Made by a program: the position numbers and the translations under genes. Positions 47,501-62,800 of a stretch of DNA of 64,000 bases are shown here, in pieces. Source of the DNA: Lingula anatina. Its lineage: Eukaryota; Brachiopoda; Lingulata; Lingulida; Lingulidae. The stretch is from the NCBI RefSeq assembly GCF_001039355.2, contig NW_019775413.1:357237-421236 (forward strand). The letters run 5' to 3'. The notes under the pieces are model-generated. The model was given only the letters and a program-made list of their open reading frames with translations, was not told where the DNA came from and did not search any database. Numbering within the stretch: position 1 is the stretch's first letter; every line of letters begins with the position of its first letter.

Positions 47501-47738
47501 TTCACTGTGAACAGATTAAAATAGTTTTCGAAAATTCCTAGAAAGTGAAGGCATTGATAATTAATCTCGCGGGAATCGACATTCTCAATACAGACTAAAT
47601 TACAACCGTTTAATTCAATAAACTGAGGGAATGTGCGAAAGAATCCATAGAAGACTCGTAAGAGTGGCTTGAAAGTCGTCTTGGGTTTTGTCGTTTACTT
47701 GAGAGCACTGACCGTCGAAGGTACCGACAGACATCAGG
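44576..47738. other. Intergenic, nothing firmly recognised
   Basis: An imperfect inverted pair around CTCTACCAGGGCC (45015-45030) and GGCCTGGTAGAG (45125-45137) may be a small element. The 46900-47740 part is less AT-rich than its surroundings and includes a CRE-like TGACGTC at 47307-47313, which would suit a promoter for the exon candidate that follows. That link is inference only. Confidence 0.4.
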
Positions 47739-47827
47739 ATGCCTTTTGGAGGGTTTCAGAACTTAAAAGATAGGGTGTTGCAGCCATCAAAAGAAGCGGC
47801 CCATTTCGCTGTTTCGTCATTGAAAGG
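47739..47827 (+). CDS. Possible first coding exon of a + strand gene, unknown product
   Basis: An ATG with A at -3 opens a frame reading MPFGGFQNLKDRVLQPSKEA, then AHFAVSSLKG. It runs directly into a good donor, GTACGTGA, in phase 2 (89 nt). The composition is clearly protein-like and amphipathic, unlike the neighbouring frames. I do not recognise the protein and found no second exon in the following 16 kb, so the gene would need a long intron or extend outside the window. Confidence 0.3.
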
Positions 47828-50800
47828 GTACGTGATATTCAATATGTAATTGTTATTCTCATATCTTGTTTTATTTGTCTGATTGTGTGAAATATCAAGG
47901 TGAACGTTTGCAGTATGGTGCTTGAATGCCCCTGTCCCTAGTATTCAGATATTTGACAAAAAGTGCATTGTTTATGCTACGAAACACAATTAGCCATAAA
48001 TTTGCGAATTATTGAATCGATAATTGCTAATTGTAATACTACAAGACTGTTGTTAAAACTTTAATTTATAAATTAACTCCGCCCACAAATAAGTCTACAA
48101 AGCACTATTCTAGAAAACCGAAACTAAAAGTCCAGAAAAAAAAACAAGGTTTAATTCATGGCATAATAAATTTTTAATTTGCGTCGTGTACACCCAATGC
48201 ACGAACGATAATTGATCTTTGCTTCTAGATTCTACTGCATTTACCGTCAATTTATCTAAGTCACAAGAGTAACGTTTGTTAAATAAATGTCCAAGTAGAC
48301 AAGTTTAAAATGTGTTACAACCCGATCTACATAACAATTTATGTAAACTTTTCTCGGTTGGTCCTTCTAAATCCTTTAAAAATCACACAAGGAAATAATA
48401 GTTGAAGATAAATTACTGCACTATGATCTAGAATATAACTAAGAAAATGCAAAGACTAGAAAGTAACGTTATATGGTATGGTAACATGTACAAATTAGGG
48501 CAAATATAAAGTTTCCGAATAATTTGTGGAATTCATTTCGTGCAGCAAACCTGTTCTTAGTCGTAGGATTAACATCAAATCTCCGGGTTTGCAGGCCCAA
48601 AGAAGAAATTTCCACCGGACACATTCACCTATTTTCTGTCACATAAAACGATCATCTTCCATAAAATTAAAGAATCGTTTCGTTGCATGTCTCGAAAAAA
48701 GAAGCTTATTACAGTCTTGGGAATATAACCGATCACACGGTAAGCGCAAATATCCCGTTACGCGTACTTGGCTGTGTCAGTGAACACCACGTGTTTTCAC
48801 TGCATTGGTATGAAGTGTCACAGGTTTATGTTGTCTGCCATATCTAGGTACTTTCTGTCATGCTCTGGCAAGTCGACATGAGTTGATTGTGGATCTAGCA
48901 GATTGGTATTGGGGGCTGATAGGTTGGTCAAAGAATTTTTTTAAAAGTCTGTATCTTTTTTAATCAACGCAATGCATTGGTCTCTGGTATCTACAGTGCA
49001 ACAATAGAAAAATATAAGTATTTGAGGCGGCATTTTTATAGAGGATATGTTTGGGAAATTGTGAGATCAAATATACGAAAGAGAACATCAAATACATACC
49101 TCGTTTAAGGCATTTAAATGTTTTCTGCTTTTCCCCAATGAAAACTGGTTGTACTATGGCGAATATTGAGTCGAAATTGGACGGCCAACCCATATAACCA
49201 GAATGCTCGTTTTGCGTTCATTTCGGGGCAAAAATTCGCTTTCAAGCTGAATACTAAATGCCGCTTAATTATACCCCAAGGCAAATAAAAAAGGTCGTAA
49301 AGCAGACGATAAATTCTGAATATCGCATGATTGCATGAGAGTTGTACAGTGGAGATATCAATCGATGTGAAATTCAGAAAATAAATACAAAGCTGTTGAA
49401 TTAGCAACGAGCTGCCGAGACCCGGGATCAAACGGTCCTGTGTTCGGCTGTTTGTATATTAGGGATATGAGGATTTTTTTGCCCGGGGATACTGTTTTGT
49501 AAAATGTTATCATGGATCCTCGTTAAAGATCGATGAGCGAATTGTTATCGTATGGTCTTATTACCTCTGGCGTTTCCTATCCATTGCCCCCACTTCAAAA
49601 ACAAAATTTCATCTTCCCGATACGTTATCTGTAGGGTCACAATAGGGGATACATATCTTGATCATGTAAACACATAGCGGACTGCAAGGTTTATAGATTG
49701 CTTTATTTTCTCCATGTCCTTTTTGAATGATAGAATGCAATTGGATTTCGCTCAAATTTGTATGCAGAATGTCAAGTTTGAAATGTTAGAAGAATACCAC
49801 TACTAATTGACATTCGATGGTACCATGACCCAGCCATATGCATACAAGGAATCAGCATATATGATAAGTGCAATTATTTGCGAATAGAAGAGAAAAATTA
49901 CCTACTCAGAAATCACGAGTGAGATTTTTTTCGGAGAAAGCGTTCATTGGATCCTGTTAAACGAGACGAGTAGATTCATTTTAATAAAATTAAGTTTGAG
50001 GTTTATATTAGGAATACTTTTCGCAGTGACATTTGATATCAAGAAGAAAACACTCGTTTAACGTCTTGCTATTGAAGATATCTTGTTTCTGATTTAAAAC
50101 CCATTTTCAATTAAGATGAGAGAGGTTCAATTTCGATGAGTAGGGTTAGTAGGATGGTCCCAGTCCTATTTCTTATCTCACATAGACACAGTCAACTGAG
50201 CATGGTTTTAAGGTGGATGTGTGTTTCAGTATGATATGACCTTGCGCCACTAAGGAGCTTACTCAAATATAATACCAGTTTTGGACTGTGTACATATTTC
50301 CCGCCGACTCTCAAGCAAGAAGTTCACAACATTAATTATGTAAAACTATTGTTCTGTACAAAAAAGTAAAAGACATTCTTGTGCATTATGCACTGTGGGT
50401 ATCAACCATAGTTAAATTATTTTACTTAAACATGTTTATTTCGTGTTAATATTTCTTTATTCCGTTTGTGACTGTATGGGCCTGATAGACCTGTTTCACG
50501 CCACATAATGCCGATATAAAGTTACAATCCAGTCGCATCACTATTAGGATTATTCATAAACGCACGATACCGTGTTATGTTTACGTCACTAAACATGGAT
50601 AAGTTGTAAAATTATGCACTGATGCTCCCTCGACAGTTGCACTTCCGATTGAAGAGAGAGGGACAATGTTTTAATTTTTTTCTTACCGCATATAACATAT
50701 TCCAGCTTTTATTAGCTTTTATTGCAAACAAAACGACATATATATATATAAAACAAATAAGAAAAGGTCACATCTGACCGTTTAAAATGAGAAAGAAAAG

Positions 50801-53800
50801 AATACAGTATACACATTAAGTTCTTTTCCGCTTAATTTGGTATAAATATGAGACCGTTTTTCCAATCGTCTTGTAACACTTTGAATTGACAGTTATTTGG
50901 GGTCTTGGGACTGAGCACATGCATTTGCAAGACCTTTGCATTTACGGTCAATATCGAAGGTAACTTGTATTCATGATTTTTGGAAGGAGCAATAATGACC
51001 ACTTCACCCGTAGTTGACTTAATTGGTCCCCCAAGGGAAAAACTTTGAGAAAATTACTGCTTAATATTGATGCTACGTGCATGAAATATGCCATCAGTTT
51101 CCTTCTTGACACGTGATTCCCTGTGTGACTCCCATAAACCCCATTCTACATATACCACAACTCCAATTCAGTCACCTTGATCGGCGTGTCATTTACGTGT
51201 GGGAGGTAGCTTTACGGACAGTAAATAATACATAAAGTCAGGTTGTATAGTTCATATAGCTCAGTAATCTAATCAAATTAGCAAACGATTAATCGCAAAT
51301 AGTGTTGGTTTTTGGAACAAGAAATAACATTTAGGCTTACCTAATCTAATTGCAATAAGAGTCTACGATTAAAAAACTGAACTGTATGTAGGCTTGACAA
51401 ACAAATGATCTAACTGGTCCATGTGGCTTGCAATTTGGCAATGCGGCTGTATGCCTCATTCAGACAGTGACGGACATCTGTCTGGCACTGATAGAATAGT
51501 AGAACGTTTAAGATAGATTAACTTGTATTTCATTTCAAAATGCATATGGCGTACCAATGGTGATAATTAAAGGAGAGCAGTGCCCACCTACGCAGAGATG
51601 CATCATTGTGTAATAAAGAGGTTTCTTGTGCGCACACATGCGCACGCCCTTCGTAATTTCCATTTTGTTATTTAGTTTCTCTCCGTAAGTTTTTTTTCTT
51701 TGCAAGTGCGTGGGGGGGGGGGTATTTTATTTTGTTCTAAAATCTCCAGTTGCTGTTATTTGTGCTTTTCTATCAGGCAGTTTTGGTAATGCTTCTAATG
51801 GCGCCATGTGCTTTATTAGACATTGACTCATGCACAGTCTAATAACATTTTCAATGCAGTTTATTAACATACTTTCCGATTAGTATGCCACCAACCGTGT
51901 ATACCGTCTGAGCCTAACTTAATTGAGAAATTATGCCAGCCAACAATTTTAATGAGTCTTTTTGGTGAACTGTTTGGTAGCCAAAATTACCCCTAAATGG
52001 TTGTCTCGATGATTTTAGTCCATTTAAAATACACTTGCCTAGTAGTTCTAGTTTAATCATGAAAAATGTCTTTCTATTAGATTTTTGTCTAATTAAGTTT
52101 AAGACATTTATTTGAGGAATGTCGACGATCCATAGGTTATTTTTTCAGTGTTACATATAGCTGTGGCGGGCGGCCATACATATCTCTATATCAGACTTTT
52201 TAATAGCTTTTTTGAAAAGTTTATTATATACAAGGCTGCAGCTGATAACCTTATAGAGCTTTGCAATAAAAGTAAACCGAAAGATATGCTTCCAAAACAA
52301 AATTCATAATGTTTAACGATGGAATATACTGTGTGTCATGATTTATCTAAACATTTGAAAAACAGTGATCAGAATTATATCACCAAAGGCAACAAAGACT
52401 TTTTAACAGGTCTTTCTGTCAAGTAACATCAGAGAAAATAAGATTTGAACTCCACCCACCCTCCGTGCACCGTTTGGGTCATCCACAGGACACCATGCCT
52501 CGCTGTGCAGAAGCGGCATGACTTTTGCGTTAATGCACGTCTTTTTATAGGATACATCAAATCTAATTGTATCTGTGTAAAAGGAAACATAAAGTGACTG
52601 CTATCTCTACAGCACGTCGGTTTATGGAAACATGAAAGAGATTAGCATTGATTGAAATCAGGTAGGATAGCAGTAATGTAAAGTTCACGGTACGGTGCAA
52701 AAAAAAGAAATTCTTAATGAAGAATTAACAAACCCTAAGACCTTTCAATAAAGCAAGTCAAATTTAATGCTTCCGTAGATATTGAAATCAAAATTTTCTT
52801 TGGATTTATTTAAATCTACCTATTCGCATTTTACATTTTATTTTAATATTAGTGCGAATGTGGTTGTGTGAATAATATTTGTGTGTTAACTACACATAAC
52901 GTTGTACTACGGGTCATTATTTGACAATGATACCTATCGTGAGTTATTTTTGGGTAAAACTTTGTCTTAATCAAAAGTTTATCCTCTTCAATTACACACA
53001 ATTGATTGACAGTTTGAGTACAAGCCGAAGCCAGGAGACTTTAAGACATGGAAATCAATGTACCGTGTAGCTGGCAGGGGGTGAATAAAACTGATATTCT
53101 GGATCTGTGTTATCTATTTTGATAAGATAAACAATTGGCAGATTCATTACGTGCCTGTTCGTACTACCGTAGGCCTCGCGGTCCACTCCATAGCCTTGGG
53201 TGAAGCGGCTTCAATAATAATAATAATAATAATGGCTGGACTGGTTTCTAGGAAAAACACTTTGGTTTTCAGCAAGTTGATTTCGCAAGTGCCGGGTAGC
53301 CTGAGCCCCGAGTATCTCTTGAGAATCATAACACCGTATTTCAATAAAGCCCAGCCATGGATTGTGATAAAGGCGTTATTAATAAATTCCAAAGACGGAC
53401 TGTTTTCTTTTTGAGCACATAAAGAACTTGCAGATGAGACAATTTGAAAAGAAGTATCCTTCTCGTACCGTTTTCATTTTACATCTATTTCTCCCCCGCT
53501 GAGAGCAAAATATTAATTGAAACGTAGGTTTTTAGATTAATGCCTCTTATTTGAATGTAGCAGCTTGTTTTTGCGAAGTCTCTTTAATTAATAAAATTCA
53601 GTATGTTTCCCACTTTGACCGGCAATAGAAATAATAAAACGATAAGCCTGCCTCGTGTCGATATGAGCGCAGTGGCGAACATTATAACCTAGAACTAGGC
53701 TTAGGGCAATTAACTGTGTGTGCGAAAGAGTCGTTTCATTATCTCTAGTGTTCAGTATCTGTAGAAATCACACAAAGCGCTTTCGGAATAGTTTGTTTGT

Positions 53801-56800
53801 CACAGGTAATGCTTCAGAGGACGCAATTGCAATCAAGATGAAACAGCTATCAAAGTAATTTATCTAATTCATTAATAAAGCAGTTCGGGAGACTTGATGT
53901 AGAGCACGGTTCTCATAGTCGAGGTCGGGCTTAAGTTTGGTTTACAATACCTGTATTAAGATTAAGAGGAGTAAACACTAGTTTACTTTTGAACAGCGCA
54001 GTGTCATGTTATTACCACTAATAGTGACTTTAAGCTGGGCTTTTTATTCGTGGCAGTATAAAACGTATTCTATCAGATTCTAATGAAAATTATCCTTCAA
54101 AACAAATAGAATAATGTCAGTTAACCTGAGATATTGCCAGATAGTGTCTATCTAGTCCATCGTGATTAATCCCATCAGAATTGGCATCTCCATTGATATC
54201 CGCCTCAGACACCGAGATATGCCGAATTGGTTTTCAGTCTTTATGTGAATGAATGTCTCAGAAATCTTATGTTAGCTTACAAGAGGCCAATATTTGATAG
54301 GAATCAATGCGATGTTTTAGATCCGTGGACTGCAAGGATAGGATCAGTTCAGTCAAAAGAAGTCATTTATTGCTTGGCTGATCATGTAATCATTATTCAT
54401 CCTATGGTTCAGTTTAAAGTATTGAACCAACTCTCATGGCTGGCAGCCGGCAATGGCTCTGGATTTGAGATAAAAGTATAATGTGATCGTGGACAGCACC
54501 ATGATCAGACAATGCAGGCTTAAATCAATTTGATTTCTCAGGTGTATTGAATTCACTTTTTTACGAGAGGAGATTTTGATTTGTTTATTGGTATGGACGT
54601 GCATGCATTAAGATGAGTAAGTTTTATTGACCCTCCATCTTTTACTGCTTTACCCCTTCCAAGATTCACGTTTTTTTACACAAACGTATCAATAACAGTC
54701 GATGCAAGAGACAGTAATCGATGTTCATTTATTATTTAATCAAAGAACACACAGCCATATCTGTTGAGTAAGTAAATTGGGCCGTGCATTTCATATCAGT
54801 TACATTGACAAAACGCAATTATTTGAAGAAAGTATTTGATTAACTTTACATCTCCTACATTTGATTTACAGATAATGGTTTACAAACAGTGTCAAAGTAC
54901 GCTGTTATTGTAAGACGTGATCTTCTACTGGAGTGATTTCTGAAACAATACTCAGGAGTTTTACTGCCAAGTATTGCACCTATAGTTTAATGATTACGCC
55001 AATTTTAGAAGTTAAGACGTTCGTCACAGTTTAAACAAACAGAAAATGTTTTCTTTTGGTGTGAAAATACAGAATCGATTCTGTCCGAAAACAGTTTGCA
55101 GTTTGCCCTTTATGTGTGTGAATTTGAATACATGAAATAAATCTGTTAGAACGTAAAGAGTGGAACCAATCGTTTCGTTGACAACATTTCAAAAAGGTGT
55201 GAACTTCGGAATATTGTCGATGTAACTTTCATTGTTACTTTTCGATAAACTTAAGCCAGGTGATCAAACAGCTATAGCTTATATTTCTTTTGGAAAAAAC
55301 AACAGATGGTCAAAACTTGATCTTCAATCGGATATCTTGCCTATATAAAAGTTTTTCTTTTTCGATATGTCGTCCATAATGATAAATCGTACAGCATTGC
55401 AATACTACCGATGAACACAAGACATGCATTTCAAATGGACTTAAATAAACTATATGTATCTTTGATTTTAAGTGTTGTTGACTAGGATTTTTTTAAATAA
55501 ACTACATGGTTTAAAAAAATCACATATATTGCCATAAGGATGCTCCACAAAGGAACAAGAAATATATTTCAGTACATTCACGGTATAAAAATGAACTCTT
55601 TATCCAAAGTAGGTTGCCAGGGCATCTTTGACAAATACTTCTTAGTTTAAAAAAAAATGGTGACGTCTATCAAGTGGAGCATCAGAAGTAAATGTTTATA
55701 CTTTGACTGTAACGTGTGATCAAGATGTGTACACCTTTAGCAAATTCAATCCACATCCTGTGAGAAAACGTGAAAAAATTTCCAGAGATGCGCCCAGCAG
55801 TGATACTGTTCAGATGTTCATTATTTCATGCTGCTATATGATAAATAGCTCTTACTTTATACAAATCAGTTTTTACTCAGCACGATGTTTTGATGAATTA
55901 TTAACTGAATCACTTTACATGAACCTTTTTATCTTCATTAATGGCAATTGTATGCAGCACATAACATATTGCACCTTAATCTTCTTTTCATGCGTGTTCC
56001 ACACAACAGCAAAAGCAAGGGTTGAATGAAACCATTGGTGATACCTTCCCCTATTGTATATATATATATTTTTTTTCCGATGGGAATTTAGCCAAAAACA
56101 TTCAAATACCACGCTCATTCATATGTTTCTTACACAAAATAAACGGTTGACTCTAATCATTTGGTCTGAACGAGTGCATGTAGGTTTTATTCCCTTGTAA
56201 AGCAAATGAACGATACATCATCAACAACAACATCCTCTTCGACAAAAATTCATTTTACATCAAAACATAAGGCAACTTGTTGGCACAAAATCCATTTTTC
56301 AATCTATCACTGCGTGAAGCCGGAGCAATACTGACATAGGTAATTGTCTTGGAGAGCAGGTGGAAAGCGTTGCGGCGTTTCCTGCTTAACGGTCAGATGC
56401 GCCCCTACGGCGAATAGGATATCTAAACGATAATGAAGATTTCGATACTCTGTCAATAGCGATATACATCACCCGACTTCTGGAAACCTTGCTTCGTGTC
56501 TTACCACTGATACTTGCAGGTCAAGAAAGATATTAAAGAAACCAGTAATTATTGTATATGAAGTTTGTCAAAAAAGTAAATGCTATATGAAGATTAGTCA
56601 AGATCACAAAAAATGTTTCTGATATTTCAACATTTGGAAGAATACCTCAGTATGCACTGAGCCTGTTTGATTCTGATAATCCCAATTGTTCGGGATTAGC
56701 CTAATAAGGAAAATTGCTGTTACGGATAAAAGTTACATAAACGCCATGGCAACACGTGTGAAATAACAGAACATTGAACTTTTGTACAAACTGCACTTGG

Positions 56801-59800
56801 GAATTACATCAGCCATTCTTATACCAAAGACGTCGGAGTAATTATCTTATAGCAATGCATTTTACAATTAACTCCGTCCTTTATTACTACAATTATTTCA
56901 TATTTGATGAATGAGCAGGGCCTATTCCTTGGTCTGATTTAAATGTGAAAATCAATTCTTTCACAAAGTTGTCAACAAGCGAGAACATCTGCATTGCATT
57001 GAAGCTGACGTTTAAACCAAACCTTTTAAGTTCGTACACAAGAGATTTAAATGTAAATGTAAATGAATATGCTGAAATGCCTCCAATCGGAAACTCTTGT
57101 AGAATATTGCTTTGCGTTACATCTATCCTACACCAAACACTCCAACCAGTCACCAGAGCACCTGCAAAGGACACGACAAATCACACACAGTGTGTTAATT
57201 TAGTTAGTGGTTTCATAAAGAACGCATGGAGATTGACATTTGCAAGAAGACGCACGTTTTCCTGTCAACCTTTTAGGGGTCTATAGGAGTTTTGAGACGA
57301 AATAGCCGACCATAAAGTTAATGTTCGTCAATAATTTCAAGCTTAAGAAAACCTTCTCTTCACGGCAGATATTAAGTTTTACCCTAAGAAGTACATATCT
57401 GGGTTCATAAATAGCGGATGTATGAAACTCCGTTATAGGTTTTTAACACGAAGTGTAACGCCGGAGTGTTTTCCAAGGACAACTAAATCTGGCTCAGCAG
57501 GGTGATCTCATCTAATGTGTGTTTTTGCACTACTTACATGTAGGTGCTTTCCTTGTCTATTTGTTATGTTATCCCATTGGCCTGGATGATATTAGGTGTC
57601 AACACAGCCCAAACAAAGTGAAAAAAGATTTTTTATTTGTTTAGGACGTTAGTCGAAATAATTGCTGAAGTTCTCTATCGTGATGAAGAACTTATCTCCC
57701 CCCCCCCCTCCATGATGTATCCGATTTCCATTCCAATAGACATTCAGTTACAGATTTGATGGACAAATTTGATCAGATCTGACGCTGAGCATGATGAATA
57801 AAAAATAGAATAATTAAGGGGAAATAAGCTAACGCTCCAAAATATGTCTTCCGATTTTACACATGCTATCAATCACCGCACGTACAGTTCACCCAAGGAG
57901 TTAATATTATTGACGAGAATAATACCCAAATTAAATTGAGACAGAACACATGGACGCTCGGGGATGAAGCAAATCTAAAGAACTGTCTAAAGAAGTTTCA
58001 AGATATTTTGTTGCCACCCCCAAACTCATTATTCGCTTTAGAAATCTGTCGATAAAATTGGCCAAGTCTAGCTTTGATGCAGGGAATTTCAAGTAATTGA
58101 ATTTGACGTGGGAATAACAACTTATTTCTCAAGTGTGTTCGCTTTTGGGTTCTCATTATCCCATTCTTCAGATAGATTAATACCCAAAAAGTAGGTAAGT
58201 GAAGACTGGAACCGTGTGAACAAGTCTATAAATACTCCTGCAGAGGAAATGAAGAGCAGGAACACAGTTTCGAGTCCCGAAGACCGAAGATGTTAAAGCC
58301 GTTTAAGAGCAGGTTTCGTCCTGCTTGAGATACAATCGAATGATTGAAGTGTCGTCTTAGTATGTGTGACGTACAAAGCCTTGTTTGTTAACTAAAACTA
58401 CAATCGATTATTGACCAAACCAGCGCAGAAAAAGTATTTTAGTAAAAGATTAAGAGAAACAAAGAAAATTTAAAAGAAACAAAACGTGTTCCTGTCTGCT
58501 TCATGTTAGAAATGATGACCATAAACTCAGAGAAAAAGTTGAAGTGGATAGTCAGTTTAACGATCTCTAAAAACTTGCAATCGCACGAACTGTATTTTTC
58601 AAAGGAAGTAAATATAGATAATAAGTAGAAGTAGTGAGTAAATAAAGCAAATAGTGTGCACTAAAAATCTAACTACGAGAAAGGGCGAGTGAGCGTTCGA
58701 GAAAAAGAAAGAGAGAAGGGGAGGGGAAATGCATAACAGGGAATTGTATGTGAGTAGATTTTTTTCTGTTTCGGCAAACACTGTAGATAATTTATTTCGA
58801 AAACTGTTTGTAGGAAAGTTGCAATCGATCAAAGAAATTTGAATTCAGCCATAACAGAAGTAGTAAATATAACCACTAAACTAACGTATCACGCAGGCAG
58901 ATTGATACATTGTACAATTATATCTATCTTATAGGATATTAAGCAGATAATCGGCTTAAGAAATTGGGATCATTATACTAGAGAATTTTATCGATCAGCA
59001 CTTATCAGAATATGGCTGCTGTTTAAATGTCTTTAAATGGGCATTAAGGAAAGTACACACTATTGCGAATTGGAAAATAATTGATTTCAAGACTCACAAA
59101 TATCGATTATGATTTTAATTGGATCATCATTGAAAATGTTGCAAATGTAATATGTCAGAATGCCCATTTCTGCATAGATTTTTTCTCTTTGATTTCCCTA
59201 ATTGAAACTTTACGGCATACGCATACCAGCACTATACCACGTCCACGATTTAAATGAATAGAGAGGTGATCTACCAGTAGAATATAGTCACAAGAATTTT
59301 ACAAGACTGTCCAGTTAAATAACGGTGCAAACGAAAACTACCAAAATATTTCTGCTGCCCTTGCTCCCTTGACACCACATTTCAGATAAAAGGCACGTAT
59401 GGACGCGCAACAAAATGCACCCTTATCCAGGTCTAACGGCGGTCACCGCTATAATCACTCATCTGCACTGCTTAGCCTTCATTTGCAAAATACAAACATG
59501 CTCTTTTTTCAAACAATAAGAAGACTGGTAGAGTTACACCTACTGAGACTTAGATTAATTACAGAGGAGGAAACCAGCTGCTACCCCTTCTGTTGCGCTA
59601 TTATTATCTATTTTGCGTTGAATAGTTTATCGGGTAAAAGAAAATTCTCTTCTTTTTGCCATGTAATTCGCATGAAAAAGAGAGATCATTTCATTTCAGT
59701 TTAAAAGCTCTTTCAATCCGATCGACATTAATAAATACCACAGAATTTCATTCAAGATCTGTCCGGGACATGCTTTACTTTACGTGTATCACTTAAAACT

Positions 59801-62800
59801 GTTGCAAAATATTGTCATACCCAAGAATATCACTATCTTTTATCAACCTTATATAAAAAATTACTTAATCCATGCAGTATAAGTATAACAATTAGCATTC
59901 TAGCAAACACAAAGAAATGTGACTGAAATAAGTAAACATTCAACGGCATACCGGTAGTCCCCCCGCCCCGCCCACCGATTTAAAAACTAAAAACTTTCGT
60001 CAAGCATATGTAAATATTTTCTTTGAAACTGTACAGAATACGTAGGCGTATGACCGGAGTCACAGCATTCCAAGGAGTGATGAGTATTGCCCTCGTGGGA
60101 GTATCATGTTTTCATTAATGGACAGGCTAAGTCAACGCCCATTCAGTATTCACCTTGTGTCTTTAGAAAAAAGAAAGAACGCATGCTGGTAGTACTTGGG
60201 GCAAAATTTTTGGCATTTTCGACCTCGTCAATCTCAGAATTTACTATATATAAATTTTGACACTATCTTTTTCTAATGACGCCTATTTATCTATCTATTG
60301 CGTAATTTATTTTGAAACTAGTTGGTATCCAATGGGTACCTTAGTTGCCAAGCATGGCAATTTAGCTCACCAATTACTTTGGCTATCTGTGCTAAAAATG
60401 ATAATTATTTAAAGTAAAAAGCAAGATATTTTCACTTATCAGTTTACAGTACAGCTCGATCCGTCCAACTCATTTCTTGTATCACTAATTCTACTTCATT
60501 GTGAACCAAATCCTGTAAAATATTTCAAACTTACGTGTTTTTTTTTTTTTTTTTTTTTGGGGGGGGGGGGCTTGCAACGCCTCCCTAAAATCTCAGACCT
60601 TTTTTATCATTAAATAGAGTTCTAATCGACTTGTATAAGTTAGAGGGAATTTTATCGAAGCTCAGATGAACAGGGTGATTTCATTGTACGTAACTCGAAT
60701 TTTCCACTGTAAAACCCATTACAAACGACCTTACCATCTTGTCATAGACAAAACATCGAAAAATTATGGAAGGAAAATAAGATTTAAAAACCTCGTTCCT
60801 GGCATTTCAACTTCTCACACACACACATTTTACACAACATTCCCTGCCTTGTGGAAAAACAGTCTCATCATCTGTTTGGACGTTTGCTTTTGGTAGCGTC
60901 ATACTAATAAAACTATCCCGACCTCGCGGGAATACTCTGCCTTTGTAAAAGGACAGACTTGGTCAGCGTCCAGACGTGTGCTTGTTGTAGGTGTCTTGCC
61001 ACAGAACACTACAAATGTTCGATGGAAAGAACCTAAGATCGCACTTTTCACCATACTGCAAGCAAACATAAATACTAAAACATACCATGTTCAAATATTT
61101 ATAGTGTTGACAGTCAAAAATCAATTCTTCTCTCTTTGTATGCAGTTACTATTGGGGTACAGGAACAGACCAGAGAGATTTATTGGCAAATATATTGCTT
61201 TTTTCGAGATCCCTTTGATATTATCGCAAAGAAGGAAAAGCATTGTCTTATGAGCAACGAGATAATAGCCGCATTAAGAATATTGTCACGGTTTTACCAA
61301 TAAAGTATGTATATCCAGAATATCCCAAGCGTCATTATTATCATCGCGTTTTTCTTATGTGCTGGAACACCGAGTGCACTTGGGGATTGATGGCCGTGCT
61401 TAATGCAAATCAACTAGAACTTTACTGCCGTCATACTGCTCTGAACAGCATTCTATAAATTGTTGTAAGTAAAAGGTAATCTGGGGGGCCTTAATTTCCG
61501 GCCATCCAACGCATATGGTTGACTTAAATGCTAGCTAACAAAAAACTAATAAATCCTTTTTGATAGATATTCACAGTGCAGAATAAACTTTGTACCAAAG
61601 GCTGGCTAACACATTCGTGTTGCCTTAAATGATCGATACGGCATACAGTGTGAATATCGTTATCAATGCGGGTGCGAGCCTTTAACAATTGACTCATAAC
61701 GAACTCCCGCCTAGAAGCAGACTGAACAGATCAAAATGACGCAGAGAAGGTTTCTAGGGAATTACATAATTCAGACACGTTCCTGAAATTCCGATGTTCA
61801 TTTAACGTACCTATACATGTACAAAGGTGGCGTAAATAGAAAGTTGGTATGCTTGAAGAGGGTTGGCAAGAACTAAATTAATCTTTCCCTCACTCGTATT
61901 TTATACAATGTAGCAGTCACTTTTTTTCGTACGGACCAATTTTGACAACATACCAAAATTAATCTTTTCTGTTCAGACCAAGTATCTGCGCTCTTGACAT
62001 TGTTTTTGGTATCCACAAGAACTGCGTAAGACTATTAGGTCGTGGGTTTCATTATCTTTTCTTTTTTGAAAACCACCGGCTTCTTTTTACAGTGGACATC
62101 AAACAATTTTTAAACAGAGTGCAGCGAGCTAATGAAAAATGCCGCTCTTTCTTGATATTCTGATGTTGATGAAATAAGAAACCCATAATATATCACCTTA
62201 ATAAGAAGAAACCTTGGATTTAATCTGTCCATTTTAATCCCACTTCAAAGCAAAAAACCTATGTTTCGGGGTACATGTGTGATGTTTTAATGACATGATG
62301 GTCAATTTCTGTCCACTATCTAGATCTTCATCCACAGAGCTTTAACGACAAGGTACAGCTGTAAATAAAAACGTAAATTAAATATTAATAGCAATTTAAA
62401 CCAAGGTTTAACAGCACAGGCCTACATGAGATATTTGATGGGTGATTATACACGTACTACAGGTTGGGCGATATCGTGACTACATATAAGAGTCATATTA
62501 GTACCTTAGTTTACGAAAATGTACAACAGCGAAAGGTTTGCACATATCCTATTTATACATAGCAATATACAATTACACAACCACTTAGAAATAATGATTG
62601 GTCGTATTGTTTTGTTTTTTACGTGATACAGCAAAAGTGTCCAAACCTTACTTTTAAGAGCAATTCTATGATAGTAGCCGTTTTAGTGTAACTGCATACT
62701 GGGATCCTTACAAATTGATGTGTTTATTTAGTTACAGTCAACTACAAGTTTTTTCCTTTCTATGATCAACCATAACCGCAATCGATAAATGACTTTTTGA

